DNA of 34,503 nucleotides from positions 1-34,503 of the forward strand of contig NZ_JAQBOI010000253.1 in NCBI RefSeq assembly GCF_028288105.1, in the 5' to 3' direction. This document shows positions 9,464 through 19,651 of the stretch, one piece after another. The DNA comes from Mucilaginibacter sp. (lineage in GTDB: Bacteria; Bacteroidota; Bacteroidia; Sphingobacteriales; Sphingobacteriaceae). Made by a program: the position numbers and the translations under genes. The notes beneath the pieces were generated by a model that was not told the DNA's origin, did not search any database, and saw only the letters and a program-made list of their open reading frames with translations. The number at the start of each line of letters is the position of its first letter. Position 1 is the stretch's first letter.

Positions 9464-11236
9464 TTAATGATTAGTATCTATCTTGGGTATGGCAAACATC
9501 GCCTCTTTAATAAACTTAACCGGCGCACTGCCATAACTCAAAAACTTTTCGTTGAACTGTTTTAGCTTATATTTATCAGCCTGTTTTTTCTTCCACTCTT
9601 CGTGCAGGGCGTTTATTTCTTTATACCCGGTATAATAGCTGGTGAGTTGTACACTGCTTACACTTACGCGTTTCCATTTATTGTCGGCTTCTGTTTGCTG
9701 TTGAAAGGCCTCTTTAGTAAGCATCTTAATGGCTTGCTCCTTGGTCATGTTACCGGCGTGCACACTATAATCTAATATGGTATTACAAACCGAGCGCAGG
9801 TGCCATTTGTACCACATCAGGCGCATCTCGGGTGCATTATCGCCAAAACCCGCATCCATCATTTCTTGCTCGCTGAATACCGCCCAGCCTTCAACCATAG
9901 CGCCATTACCCAAAACTGACTTTATTAAGCTTGGCGACTGGTTGGCATACACTAATTGTGTATAATGACCGGGTATGGCTTCGTGGATACATAGTATTTG
10001 CAGGGTATAATTATTGTATTCGCGCAAATAGCTCTCTGCTTTCTCGGCCGACCAGCCCGACAGGCTGCCTACATTATAATAGGTGTTGCCGCTTTTATCA
10101 TACGGCCCGGGCGAACTTATAGATGCACCTGCAACACCGGCCATATAGCCGGGCTCTTTACGTACTACTAAAGGTTTTGATGGATCGAGTGTTAGCAGGT
10201 CTTTGCTCTTTATAAAAGCGGTTAGCTTGGGGATTTCCTTTTCAATAGCCGATTGAAAATCGCCAGGGGCAACATGTTTAGCCGATAGTGTATCTATCAA
10301 TTTACCTATAAATTCAAGCGAATCTTTTGGTATAGGCTGCGTGCCAAAATATTTTGGCCAAAGCTGCCGGCTTAACTTTGCCATTTCGCGGTGCACATAT
10401 TTTTTACGCTCTACTGCCGAGTTATAGGTTTGCTGAGCGGTACCCTCGGCCTGTATATCAAATTTAAATTTAGGTTCGTAAAGTTGCTTACCCAACCTAA
10501 AGCTGCGTGGCTTATCATTTTTTAACCCTTTTAAATAGGTGGCAAAACCTTTAATTGCATCGGCAGATATCTTTGCGCGGTCGAGCATCAATTTTTTTTC
10601 AGCTGCAGGGATATTTGTTTCTTTCAATGAATCGGCAAAGTCGGTTTCAATAACACTTACACCACCCAGGTGCTGGTCAATAGCAAGCTCGGTAAGTTCG
10701 GCAACGGGGTTTTTTAATTGCTTTTCCGCTTCTTTATAATAGAGCGGAATGTTTGCCATTTTTTGATAAAAACTGCGCAGGCGTTTGGTAAGCGGGGCAT
10801 AAGGCTCGTTAAGGATAGCAGCAAATGTGCCTATTACGTTATATGACGATGGGTCCCACTCGTATGCTTTTAGTTGTTCATTATGCCATTGCAGGCTTTC
10901 CATCTGGTTTTGCATCATCCGATGGTCCATCTTATTGGCATCATTCAGGCTGTTAACCTCGTAACGGCTCAACGAATCCATCTGTACCTTGGCAAACTTA
11001 ATGGCCTGCTCCCTGGTTTTAGCATTAGGTATCAGCAAAACACTATCGTATTTATGATAGCCTACACTAGTTGCCCAATCCGGGTTATTCTTCCACAGTT
11101 CATCTAAAAAATGGCCTTCATAGGCTGTAAAGGCAACATCGTCTTTTAATGACAGCTCCTGGCTCGATTCGCCTTCCTTTTTACAGGCTGTAAATGCAGC
11201 CACGTAAAGGGCAAGTAATAGTATTTTTTTGATCAC
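9464..11236 (-). CDS. DUF885 family lipoprotein
   Basis: Lipobox FTAC; LCIHEAIPGHYTQL metal-binding-like motif; overall DUF885 pattern. Confidence 0.88.
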   Translation of the reverse strand: MIKKILLLALYVAAFTACKKEGESSQELSLKDDVAFTAYEGHFLDELWKNNPDWATSVGYHKYDSVLLIPNAKTREQAIKFAKVQMDSLSRYEVNSLNDANKMDHRMMQNQMESLQWHNEQLKAYEWDPSSYNVIGTFAAILNEPYAPLTKRLRSFYQKMANIPLYYKEAEKQLKNPVAELTELAIDQHLGGVSVIETDFADSLKETNIPAAEKKLMLDRAKISADAIKGFATYLKGLKNDKPRSFRLGKQLYEPKFKFDIQAEGTAQQTYNSAVERKKYVHREMAKLSRQLWPKYFGTQPIPKDSLEFIGKLIDTLSAKHVAPGDFQSAIEKEIPKLTAFIKSKDLLTLDPSKPLVVRKEPGYMAGVAGASISSPGPYDKSGNTYYNVGSLSGWSAEKAESYLREYNNYTLQILCIHEAIPGHYTQLVYANQSPSLIKSVLGNGAMVEGWAVFSEQEMMDAGFGDNAPEMRLMWYKWHLRSVCNTILDYSVHAGNMTKEQAIKMLTKEAFQQQTEADNKWKRVSVSSVQLTSYYTGYKEINALHEEWKKKQADKYKLKQFNEKFLSYGSAPVKFIKEAMFAIPKIDTNH

Positions 11237-11328
11237 TATGTTACAGTTTTGCTTTGGTGCATAAACTTAAAACTTTTGAGCCATATAAATCAAACGTGTA
11301 TCTAATTTGTTAAATAAGAAACATTATT

Positions 11329-11805
11329 ATGGATCAACAGCACCAATTGCTAATAAATGAATTAATAAAACTGCTTAATGGCGGCGGCGCACACGCTACT
11401 TTAAAGGATGCCCTTGATGGATTACCGGCAAATTTAAGGGGCGTTAAGCCCAATAACCTGCCCTATAGCATATGGCAACTGGCCGAGCATATTCGTATTG
11501 CACAGTGGGACATGCTGGAATTTAGTAAAGATGGCAATCATCAATCGCCTAACTGGCCTGATGATTACTGGCCAAAAGAAAGCAGCCCGGCAGATGATGC
11601 CGCCTGGAATAAAACCATTGAACAGATCAATACCGACAGGGATGAATTTATAGCGCTGTTAAAAAGCGGCGATATCTACGAGAATATTCCGCATGGCGAT
11701 GGGCAAAGCATATTACGCGAAGCACTTCAAATAGCAGATCATAATGCATATCATACTGCAGAAATAGTTTTATTAAGGAGATTGTTGGGCGCCTGGAAAG
11801 CGTGA
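11329..11805 (+). CDS. DinB family protein
   Basis: GVKPNNLPYSIWQLAEHIRIAQWDMLEFS and ALQIADHNAYHTAEIVLLRRLLGAW. Confidence 0.88.
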   Translation: MDQQHQLLINELIKLLNGGGAHATLKDALDGLPANLRGVKPNNLPYSIWQLAEHIRIAQWDMLEFSKDGNHQSPNWPDDYWPKESSPADDAAWNKTIEQINTDRDEFIALLKSGDIYENIPHGDGQSILREALQIADHNAYHTAEIVLLRRLLGAWKA

Positions 11806-11882
11806 AGATGTGCAGATTTCAAATGTGCAGATATGCAGATGATTTCATTTGCACACCTGCAGATCCGCACATTTGCACATCT
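11806..11882. repeat. Mirrored ATGTGCAGAT-type repeat, copy 1
   Basis: Arm 1 AGATGTGCAGATTTCAAATGTGCAGATATGCAGATGA (11806-11842). Arm 2 CATTTGCACACCTGCAGATCCGCACATTTGCACATCT (11846-11882) in inverted orientation. Related to copy 2 at 29798-29902. Confidence 0.9.
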
Positions 11883-13164
11883 ATTTTAATCCCTTTACAA
11901 AGTTCACTATGCTGGTTACCAGTTCGGGCTTTAGGGGCAGGTCTGGTTTACTATAGGTGGCCATATTTTGTTCCTTATCGGCAGGGGCCTCTTTTAATAT
12001 GTGGTTCATGCCGGGGATAATAACAAGGGTGGCATCAGATTTTGCTTTCTTCAATAGTTCGGCATCCGTAACAGGCACCTGTATATCCGTTGTTCCCTGC
12101 AAAATCAATACAGGCATTTTGGCTTTCTTTATCTCTTTTGTAGGCACATACCTAAACCACGACATTAAATAAGGTTGAATATCCGGGCGGGCTATTGGGT
12201 ATAGCTTGGGGTCGATATTATCAGTAAATTTACCTTTACGCAGGCTATCCAGCATGGTTTTAAAGTTATCGGCAATATATTTCGGCTGCGATTTCATTTG
12301 CTCGGTAACAATAAGATCGGCCTGCCTGCCCGCACCGGCAACAGAAATATAGGCATTAGCCGGTTGATCGCGTATAGCTAATACCCCTACAAGCGCGCCT
12401 TCGCTGTGGCCTAAAACTATAACCTTTGAAAAACGCTGATCTTCGCTCAACAGGTTTATCAAACCAACGGCGTCATCAACATAATCTTCAAAACGCAGTT
12501 CTTTTTCTTTGGTAGTGCTAACGCTTTGGCCTACCAGGCGTTTATCGTACCGTAAAGTGGCAATGCCATTTTTCCCCAGATCATTCGCCAGCATTTTGTA
12601 GGTGTTACCATTTAAACCCAGCTTAGCGCCGTTACCGTCCCTATCGGTTGGGCCCGAGCCTGGTATTATTAGTACAACGGGTATTTTACCTGTGGCATTT
12701 GCAGGTGTGGTTAACGTACCCGAAATAGATCCCGAAAACGTTTTAAGCAAAATTGGCGATTCTTTTAATGAAGCGTCAAGTGCTATTGTTTTAGCTTCTT
12801 CTGCATAAGGGCTTAGCAATAGTCCAATTATTTTATTTTGGTTGTTAAGCGATATATTCAGCAGAAAAACGGCCTTGTCAAAAGTTGCCTTATAAACCGC
12901 TAAGGGTTGGTTATACTTTAAAAAATCTGTTTTGTTTAACGCGCCCAACTGCGATTTTAACTGTATCGTAGTAGGTTTAAACTTATCAAGCGGTAAGCTG
13001 GCCTTCATTTCAGCACTAAACATATTAAAAATGCTATCCGGCTGGTTGTTATTATAAAACTGCTTAAATTTATTAGCAACTACTGCATAGTTAGCAGGCT
13101 GATCTTGCGCCTTAAGCTGTGCGGCCAATAATAAAACAAATGCTATAAAGTATATTTTCTTCAT
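11881..13164 (-). CDS. Secreted alpha/beta hydrolase with N-terminal DUF3887-like domain
   Basis: Signal peptide MKKIYFIAFVLLLAAQLKAQ; IPGSGPTDRDGNG, VIVLGHSEGALVG nucleophile elbow, C-terminal GMNHILKEAP His. Confidence 0.88.
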   Translation of the reverse strand: MKKIYFIAFVLLLAAQLKAQDQPANYAVVANKFKQFYNNNQPDSIFNMFSAEMKASLPLDKFKPTTIQLKSQLGALNKTDFLKYNQPLAVYKATFDKAVFLLNISLNNQNKIIGLLLSPYAEEAKTIALDASLKESPILLKTFSGSISGTLTTPANATGKIPVVLIIPGSGPTDRDGNGAKLGLNGNTYKMLANDLGKNGIATLRYDKRLVGQSVSTTKEKELRFEDYVDDAVGLINLLSEDQRFSKVIVLGHSEGALVGVLAIRDQPANAYISVAGAGRQADLIVTEQMKSQPKYIADNFKTMLDSLRKGKFTDNIDPKLYPIARPDIQPYLMSWFRYVPTKEIKKAKMPVLILQGTTDIQVPVTDAELLKKAKSDATLVIIPGMNHILKEAPADKEQNMATYSKPDLPLKPELVTSIVNFVKGLK

Positions 13165-13354
13165 GGTATAAATATAAGTCCGTTTGGCGAAATTAATAAA
13201 ATAGAAAGGATTTCACTTTTTATAGTAATAAACTTAAGCAACATTTAATAGTATAATGCGTAAAAAGCGCCATTAGATTTTACCAGTTGTAATATTGTTG
13301 TTATATTAACTTTTTTAAAGGAAACACTATAGAGAATTTCTACGAGGTACATTA

Positions 13355-15790
13355 ATGAGGGTTAAATTCGGATGCTTTTTTATAGCTTTCCTTACAAGTT
13401 TATTTAGTTTTTGTTACGCCCAAACGGGCTCTTCTGTAATACGTGGTAATGTTTTAATACAAAATAACCAGGCTGCCGAGGCTGCAACCGTTATTTTATT
13501 AAACCTGCCCGATTCCTCTGTGGTTATGTCCGCACTGGTTAATTATAAAGGTGCATATCAATTTTTGAATGCACCTGCCGGTACTTATACCATTTTAGCA
13601 ACAAGGCTTGGTTACAAAAAAGCTTATTCCCCTACCTATACCGTTAAAACGAATCAAACGCTTATCGTCCCCAATATCCAGTTAACTGCCATTAGCAACG
13701 AGCTAAAAGAGGTGTCCATTGTTGGCAAAACACCTTATGTTGAAGTAAGGCCCGGCAAAATGATCATTAACCCTGCAGCCAGTATTATTGCCGATGGCCA
13801 ATCGGTGCTCGATATTTTAAGACAATCGCCAGGTGTGCGGGTTGATAACGGCGATAACATTAGCGTTAGTGGCAGGCAGGAAGCATTGATACTGATAGAT
13901 GGCAAAGCAACTAACCTATCGGGTGCAGACCTTGCTGCATTACTTAAAAGCACGCAAGGGAGCAATGTCGACCGTATGGAAATTATAACCGGCGGTTCGC
14001 CCAGGTATGACGCTGCTGCAGGCGGTATAGTTAACATTGTAATGAAAAAGGGCAAAAACATTGGCACAAACGGAACCTTCACTGCATCTACAGGGTATGG
14101 TAAATACTACAAGGCCAATACGGGTATCGCATTTAACAACCGTACCGATCATTATAATATTTTTGGCAGCTATAATTTATCGGCCTATAAAACCTTTAAA
14201 AACTTTGATACCGACCGAAAGATAACCTATCAGGGTGTGCAAAGCAGCTATAATACTATGTATAGAAGTGTGTATGAAAACCTTACGAACAATTTCAGGT
14301 TAGGTACCGATTTCTTTCTATCGGCCAGGCAAACCATAGGTTTTTTAGTAAGTGGTAATTTAAACGGCACCGATTACCAGAAAGATAATACCTTAACTAT
14401 TTACAATCAGGGCATAAAAGATTCTACTATTAAAGCGCACTCAGATCTTGACAGGGATATCCACAACTTTAGTTATAATTTAAATTACTCGGGCAAGCTG
14501 GATAGTACCGGTCGCACCCTATCGGCAAACGTAACCTATACTACCAATAACCGCCACTCTGACGAGTACATTACCAATAACTTTTTTAATGGTGCAGGCA
14601 ATATTTACCGCGACCCTCTGCTTTTAGAAAATCTTTCGCCCACAAAAATGAGTAACTTTTCGGCATTGTTAGATTATAGTAGCCCACTGCCAAAAGGCGC
14701 TAAATTTGAAGCAGGTTTAAAATTCAGCAGTACTAAAACAGATAACAACCTAATTTTTGGGCCAAAAGTAGGCAACGTATATACCGTCGATACTATCTTC
14801 AGCAACTATTTCATTTATACGGAGCGCATTGGTGCTGGCTATGTAAATTATAGTGGCAAATTTGGAAAATTGGATTTAAACGCGGGTGTGCGGGGCGAAT
14901 ATACCAGCTCTGATGGCAACTCGGTTACGCAGGGCAATAATACTAAACGCAACTATTTCAACCTCTTCCCAACCATATTGTTAAACTATCATTATAATGA
15001 TAAAAACGATTATGCGTTAACGTTTACGCGGGGTGTATCAAGGCCAATATATGATAAGCTTAATCCATTCCTTTACTTTATCGATCTTTACAACTACCAG
15101 GCGGGTAACGCTTACTTAAGGCCTGTGTATGCAAATACCCTTAGTTTAACGCATACCTACAACCAGGAAATAAATACAAAGCTGTATGCTATATTAGCTA
15201 CAGGCGCATCGTTCCCTTTTTATGCACAGGATGATGCTACCAAAGTTATCCTGAATACCGATGTAAACCTGGGGCGGGTACATACTATCGGCATAAATAT
15301 TACAGCTCCAATTAAATTTAACACCTGGTGGACCAGCAGCTATGATGTAGATGCCTCTTACCAGCGCTATATTGCCGACCCGCAGTATGGCGACTTTGAT
15401 AGAAGCACGGGTGATTTGATCGTTAATACCGTTCAAAGTTTTAACATAAGCAGTGTATTAGGTGCCGAAGTTGCCGGCCATTATGAAACGCCCACACTTT
15501 ACGGCATCAACCAGTTTAAAGCAAATTACTACGTTGAGGCGGGAGTAAGTATGCAGCTATGGAATAAGCTGGGGAAACTGAGCCTTGTTGCGAATGATAT
15601 TTTTAACACCAACCGCGACCGTTCATCTACCAAATACCAAAACCTTGACCGTTATACGGTTGACCGCAGAGAGTACCGGGTGGTAACACTAAGCTTTAGC
15701 TATCGATTTGGCAAAACGTCTGTAAAAGGGGCCGCCCGCCACAGAACAGGCAGCGAAGAGGAACAGAAACGTATGAATGGGGTGAATTAA
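13355..15790 (+). CDS. TonB-dependent receptor-like outer-membrane beta-barrel protein with N-terminal carboxypeptidase-regulatory-like domain
   Basis: Signal peptide; GSSVIRGNVLIQNNQAAEAATVILL domain; plug-like LDILRQSPGVRVDNGDNISVSGRQEALILIDGK; barrel ending LSFSYRFGK. Confidence 0.9.
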   Translation: MRVKFGCFFIAFLTSLFSFCYAQTGSSVIRGNVLIQNNQAAEAATVILLNLPDSSVVMSALVNYKGAYQFLNAPAGTYTILATRLGYKKAYSPTYTVKTNQTLIVPNIQLTAISNELKEVSIVGKTPYVEVRPGKMIINPAASIIADGQSVLDILRQSPGVRVDNGDNISVSGRQEALILIDGKATNLSGADLAALLKSTQGSNVDRMEIITGGSPRYDAAAGGIVNIVMKKGKNIGTNGTFTASTGYGKYYKANTGIAFNNRTDHYNIFGSYNLSAYKTFKNFDTDRKITYQGVQSSYNTMYRSVYENLTNNFRLGTDFFLSARQTIGFLVSGNLNGTDYQKDNTLTIYNQGIKDSTIKAHSDLDRDIHNFSYNLNYSGKLDSTGRTLSANVTYTTNNRHSDEYITNNFFNGAGNIYRDPLLLENLSPTKMSNFSALLDYSSPLPKGAKFEAGLKFSSTKTDNNLIFGPKVGNVYTVDTIFSNYFIYTERIGAGYVNYSGKFGKLDLNAGVRGEYTSSDGNSVTQGNNTKRNYFNLFPTILLNYHYNDKNDYALTFTRGVSRPIYDKLNPFLYFIDLYNYQAGNAYLRPVYANTLSLTHTYNQEINTKLYAILATGASFPFYAQDDATKVILNTDVNLGRVHTIGINITAPIKFNTWWTSSYDVDASYQRYIADPQYGDFDRSTGDLIVNTVQSFNISSVLGAEVAGHYETPTLYGINQFKANYYVEAGVSMQLWNKLGKLSLVANDIFNTNRDRSSTKYQNLDRYTVDRREYRVVTLSFSYRFGKTSVKGAARHRTGSEEEQKRMNGVN

Positions 15791-16026
15791 TCCACTTTCT
15801 CTTCGGGATATTTGCCTTTTATCCGGGTTACAAAAAAGTTGCCTAACGATTCGCTGTTAACAAATTTTTTATAGGCTGCCGGCTTAAAATTAAAATATTG
15901 CCAAACACCGCTATCTTCCTTAAACTCCAGTTCAAGAATGTGTTTTTCAGCATCGTAGCCAATGCTTTGTAAAGCCGATGATTGTACTGCCCGCCTGCGC
16001 ATATAAATATAGCAGGGCAAAGCCAA
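15787..16026 (-). CDS. KTSC domain protein (start may be the internal Met, MRRRAVQSS...)
   Basis: VQSSALQSIGYDAEKHILELEFKEDSGVWQYFNFKPAAYKKFVNSESLGNFFVTRIKGKY. Confidence 0.85.
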   Translation of the reverse strand: MALPCYIYMRRRAVQSSALQSIGYDAEKHILELEFKEDSGVWQYFNFKPAAYKKFVNSESLGNFFVTRIKGKYPEEKVD

Positions 16027-16041
16027 AATGGTTTTAAAAAA

Positions 16042-16425
16042 TTAACCTGCGTGGCCGCTAAATGCGCTGATAAGAATAATTAGCAAAACAATAATGGTGA
16101 TGCCGGTATATAAATGGTCTTTTTCTATAATAAACCCAATGGCACTAAAAACAACCCTTACAATTGGCGTAGCTATCAACAAAATAATGCCTGCCTGTAT
16201 AATAGCGCGCCCCCTGAAATTTACTATACCATTTATAATGCCCGATGCACTATGCACAAAATCGGGAATCCCCTTAAATTCGTGGTAGTTTGCAGTGCTT
16301 TGCCCGTGGCGGTACAGGTAAATAACACCACCAATAAAAACCACAAGCATAGATACAAAAACACCGGCACGCAGTACCCATCCTATTATAGCCTGTATGT
16401 CTTTATCTTTAAACTTATTTGTCAT
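16042..16425 (-). CDS. DUF1634 domain membrane protein
   Basis: IGWVLRAGVFVSMLVVFIGGVIYLYRHG ... RGRAIIQAGIILLIATPIVRVVFSAIGFIIEKDHLYTGITIIVLLIILISAF. Confidence 0.85.
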   Translation of the reverse strand: MTNKFKDKDIQAIIGWVLRAGVFVSMLVVFIGGVIYLYRHGQSTANYHEFKGIPDFVHSASGIINGIVNFRGRAIIQAGIILLIATPIVRVVFSAIGFIIEKDHLYTGITIIVLLIILISAFSGHAG

Positions 16426-16611
16426 TGTTTAATTTGGGATTGTTAGGGCATATAAATACCAACAACATTTGCCGAAAATAAGTGTTAAAAAATAGCCTGC
16501 CAACTTTAATGTTAACCTATATAATATATAGACTTTATTGAAACTCCCCTGTAAACGCGGATGTTAAAGCAGTTTTTACTATTTTCGCAACCTCATACGG
16601 TAAATAAGCAA

Positions 16612-19464
16612 ATGGACTATCAATTTAAAGATATAGAGCAGAAGTGGCAGAAGTTTTGGGCTGATAATAAAACCTTTAGGGCCGAAAACAAAACCAACAA
16701 ACCAAAATACTATGTGCTGGATATGTTCCCTTACCCATCGGGTGCGGGCTTGCATGTTGGGCATCCGCTGGGTTATATAGCCTCTGATATTTTTGCACGT
16801 TACAAGCGCTTAAAGGGCTTTAACGTATTGCACCCTATGGGTTACGATAGCTTTGGTTTACCTGCCGAGCAATATGCTATACAAACCGGGCAGCATCCAT
16901 CGGTTACTACCGAAGATAATATTGCTACTTACCGCCGCCAGCTTGACCAGATAGGGTTCTCGTTTGATTGGGAAAGGGAGGTGCGCACCAGTTCGCCCAA
17001 TTATTATAAATGGACACAATGGATCTTTATACAACTGTTTAATAGCTGGTATAATAAAGATGCCGATAAGGCCGAAAGCATTGCCAAACTGGTTGAGCAT
17101 TTTGAAACCAAAGGCTCGGCTGGTATAAATGCCGTTTGCGATGAAGAAATTTTAAGCTTTACCGCCGATGAGTGGAAGGCTATGAGCGAATATGAGCATC
17201 AAGCCGAACTATTAAAATATCGTTTAACCTACTTGCGCGAAAGCACTGTTAACTGGTGTGCTGCACTGGGTACCGTATTGGCTAACGACGAAGTGAAAGA
17301 CGGCTTTAGCGAACGTGGTGGTTACCCTGTTGAACAAAAGAAAATGACGCAATGGAGCATGCGCATTACCGCCTATGCCCAGCGTTTATTAGAAGGCCTT
17401 GATACTATTGACTGGCCCGAGCCGCTAAAAGAAATGCAGCGCAACTGGATTGGTAAAAGTGTAGGTGCTTCTGTAAGGTTCCCATTAGCCTCACCTAAAT
17501 CCTCTCCAAAGGAGAGGACCTCAGAAGAAGATAATAACTCCCTCTCCTTTGGAGAGGGCCGGGGTGAGGCTTCCTACATTGAAGTGTTCACCACCCGTGT
17601 TGATACCATTTTTGGTGTGAGTTTCGTGGTTGTTGCGCCAGAGCATGAATTGGTTGCAAGCCTAACCACGCCCGAACAAAAGGCCGATATTGATGCCTAC
17701 ATCGTTCAAACTAAAAAGAAAAGCGAGCTTGACCGTATGGCCGATACAAAAACTGTATCTGGTGCTTTTACCGGCAGTTATGTAACTAACCCGCTTAATG
17801 GTGATAAAATACCGGTTTGGATAGCCGATTACGTTTTGGCAGGATATGGTACCGGTGCTGTTATGGCCGTACCATCAGGCGATCAGCGCGATTATTTATT
17901 CGCGAAGCATTTTAACCTGCCGATAATCCCTATTATCGATATACAAAATATTGAAGTAGAGGCCGACCCAACCAAGGAAGGTAAATACATCAACTCCGAC
18001 TTTATGAACGGCTTGGGCTATAAAGAAGCAACCGCCGCTGTGGTTGCCAAATTAGAAGCTTTGGGCTTGGGTAAGGCAAAAGTGAACTTCAGGATGCGCG
18101 ATGCTATTTTTGGCCGTCAGCGTTACTGGGGCGAGCCGGTACCGGTTTACTTTAAAGGCGGTTTACCTTATTTAATTGGGGAAGAACACCTGCCTTTATT
18201 ACTACCCGAAATTGATAAATACCTGCCAACTGAAACCGGTGAACCTCCATTGGGCCGCGCCACAGACTGGAAACATCCTGAAGGTGAATACGAACTAAGC
18301 ACCATGCCGGGTTGGGCGGGTAGCAGCTGGTACTGGTACCGCTATATGGATGCCCATAACGATAAGGAATTTGCATCGCGCGAAGCGATTGAATACTGGA
18401 AAGATGTTGACCTGTACATTGGCGGCAGCGAGCATGCTACCGGGCACCTTTTGTACAGCCGTTTCTGGAATAAGTTTTTGAAGGATATTGGCAAAGTAGT
18501 TGAGGAAGAGCCTTTCAAAAAGCTGATCAACCAGGGGATGATACAGGGCAGAAGTAATTTTGTATACCGGTTAATTGATGATATGGGCAAGGGTACAAAC
18601 ACTTTTGTTTCTCATGGTTTGATCAAAGATCATAAAACCTCGCCATTACATGTTGATGTAAACATAGTTGAGAACGAAGTTTTAAACCTTAACAAATTCA
18701 AGGAGTTCCGCCCCGAGTTTGCTGATGCTGAATTTATACTGGAGAACGGCAAATACATCTGCGGTGTTGAAGTGGAGAAAATGTCGAAATCTAAATTCAA
18801 CGTTGTTAACCCGGATGAGCTGATTGCCCGTTATGGTGCTGATACACTGCGTATGTACGAGATGTTCTTAGGTCCGCTGGAGCAAAGCAAGCCTTGGAAT
18901 ACCAATGGCATTGAGGGTGTGTTTAAGTTTCTGCGTAAATTTTGGAGGTTATTCCATGATGCGGACTGGAACTTTATTGTAGTTAACGAAGCCCCTACTA
19001 AAGCCGAGTTAAAATCGTTGCACAAGATCATCCGTAAGGTGGAAGAAGATATAGAGCGTTTCTCGTTCAATACATCGGTATCCAGCTTTATGATAGCCGT
19101 TAACGAATTAACCGATCTTAAATGTAATAAACGCGCTATACTGCACGAACTGGTAATTGCACTTGCCCCCTACGCCCCGCATATTTGCGAGGAACTTTGG
19201 GTGTTGCTTGGCAACGACGCAGGCACTATATCAACAGCTGCTTATCCAAAATTTAACCCGGCTTATTTGGTTGAGGATGAATTTAGCTACCCCGTATCTT
19301 TTAACGGTAAAATGAAAACCAACGTTAGCCTATCATTAACAATGGAAGCGGCCGATATTGAAGCGGCCATTTTAGCCAATGCCGATGTACAAAAATACCT
19401 GGATGGTAAAACCCCTAAAAAGGTAATTGTAGTAAAAGGCCGCATTGTTAACATAGTAATCTAA
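16612..19464 (+). CDS. leuS: Leucyl-tRNA synthetase
   Basis: [20 protein letters not shown]-type [27 protein letters not shown]; editing domain TTRVDTIFG...[10 protein letters not shown]. Start set at 16612 rather than 16561. Confidence 0.96.
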   Translation: MDYQFKDIEQKWQKFWADNKTFRAENKTNKPKYYVLDMFPYPSGAGLHVGHPLGYIASDIFARYKRLKGFNVLHPMGYDSFGLPAEQYAIQTGQHPSVTTEDNIATYRRQLDQIGFSFDWEREVRTSSPNYYKWTQWIFIQLFNSWYNKDADKAESIAKLVEHFETKGSAGINAVCDEEILSFTADEWKAMSEYEHQAELLKYRLTYLRESTVNWCAALGTVLANDEVKDGFSERGGYPVEQKKMTQWSMRITAYAQRLLEGLDTIDWPEPLKEMQRNWIGKSVGASVRFPLASPKSSPKERTSEEDNNSLSFGEGRGEASYIEVFTTRVDTIFGVSFVVVAPEHELVASLTTPEQKADIDAYIVQTKKKSELDRMADTKTVSGAFTGSYVTNPLNGDKIPVWIADYVLAGYGTGAVMAVPSGDQRDYLFAKHFNLPIIPIIDIQNIEVEADPTKEGKYINSDFMNGLGYKEATAAVVAKLEALGLGKAKVNFRMRDAIFGRQRYWGEPVPVYFKGGLPYLIGEEHLPLLLPEIDKYLPTETGEPPLGRATDWKHPEGEYELSTMPGWAGSSWYWYRYMDAHNDKEFASREAIEYWKDVDLYIGGSEHATGHLLYSRFWNKFLKDIGKVVEEEPFKKLINQGMIQGRSNFVYRLIDDMGKGTNTFVSHGLIKDHKTSPLHVDVNIVENEVLNLNKFKEFRPEFADAEFILENGKYICGVEVEKMSKSKFNVVNPDELIARYGADTLRMYEMFLGPLEQSKPWNTNGIEGVFKFLRKFWRLFHDADWNFIVVNEAPTKAELKSLHKIIRKVEEDIERFSFNTSVSSFMIAVNELTDLKCNKRAILHELVIALAPYAPHICEELWVLLGNDAGTISTAAYPKFNPAYLVEDEFSYPVSFNGKMKTNVSLSLTMEAADIEAAILANADVQKYLDGKTPKKVIVVKGRIVNIVI
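17488..17570. repeat. Nested palindromic element inside leuS coding sequence
   Basis: Outer arms GCCTCACC (17488-17495) / GGTGAGGC (17563-17570). Inner hairpins CCTCTCC AAA GGAGAGG (17501-17517) and CCCTCTCC TTT GGAGAGGG (17540-17558). Confidence 0.92.
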
Positions 19465-19474
19465 TATAAATACC

Positions 19475-19530
19475 AAAGCCCCTGTACGTTGTGAATCCCC
19501 TGAAGGAGCAGCAATCTACAGGGCTTTTTG
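19475..19530 (+). terminator. Intrinsic terminator of leuS
   Basis: AAAGCCCCTGTA ... TACAGGGCTTTTTG stem with T-tract and an unusually long loop. Confidence 0.75.
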
Positions 19531-19651
19531 TTGCACCTTAGTGTAACATATACATTACTTTACATGTAATTTACACAAAAGCGATACATGCCTGTAACAT
19601 TTTGGGCATTTTCGCCTCCAATTACCTAAAACGCTCTAAATAGTTCTTAAT

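Noticed and set aside
11802-12020. 72-aa ORF MKMCRFQMCRYADDFICTPADPHICTS...
   Set aside because: It is a read-through of the mirrored repeat plus antisense of the hydrolase gene; a typical spurious repeat-derived ORF.
16517-16531. CTATATAATATATAG palindrome in the DUF1634/leuS divergent region
   Set aside because: Simple AT sequence, expected by chance in such regions without conservation evidence.
16561-16611. N-terminal extension of leuS in the ORF track
   Set aside because: Conserved LeuRS start is [13 protein letters not shown] at 16612; the extension contains a promoter-like TATTTTCG.
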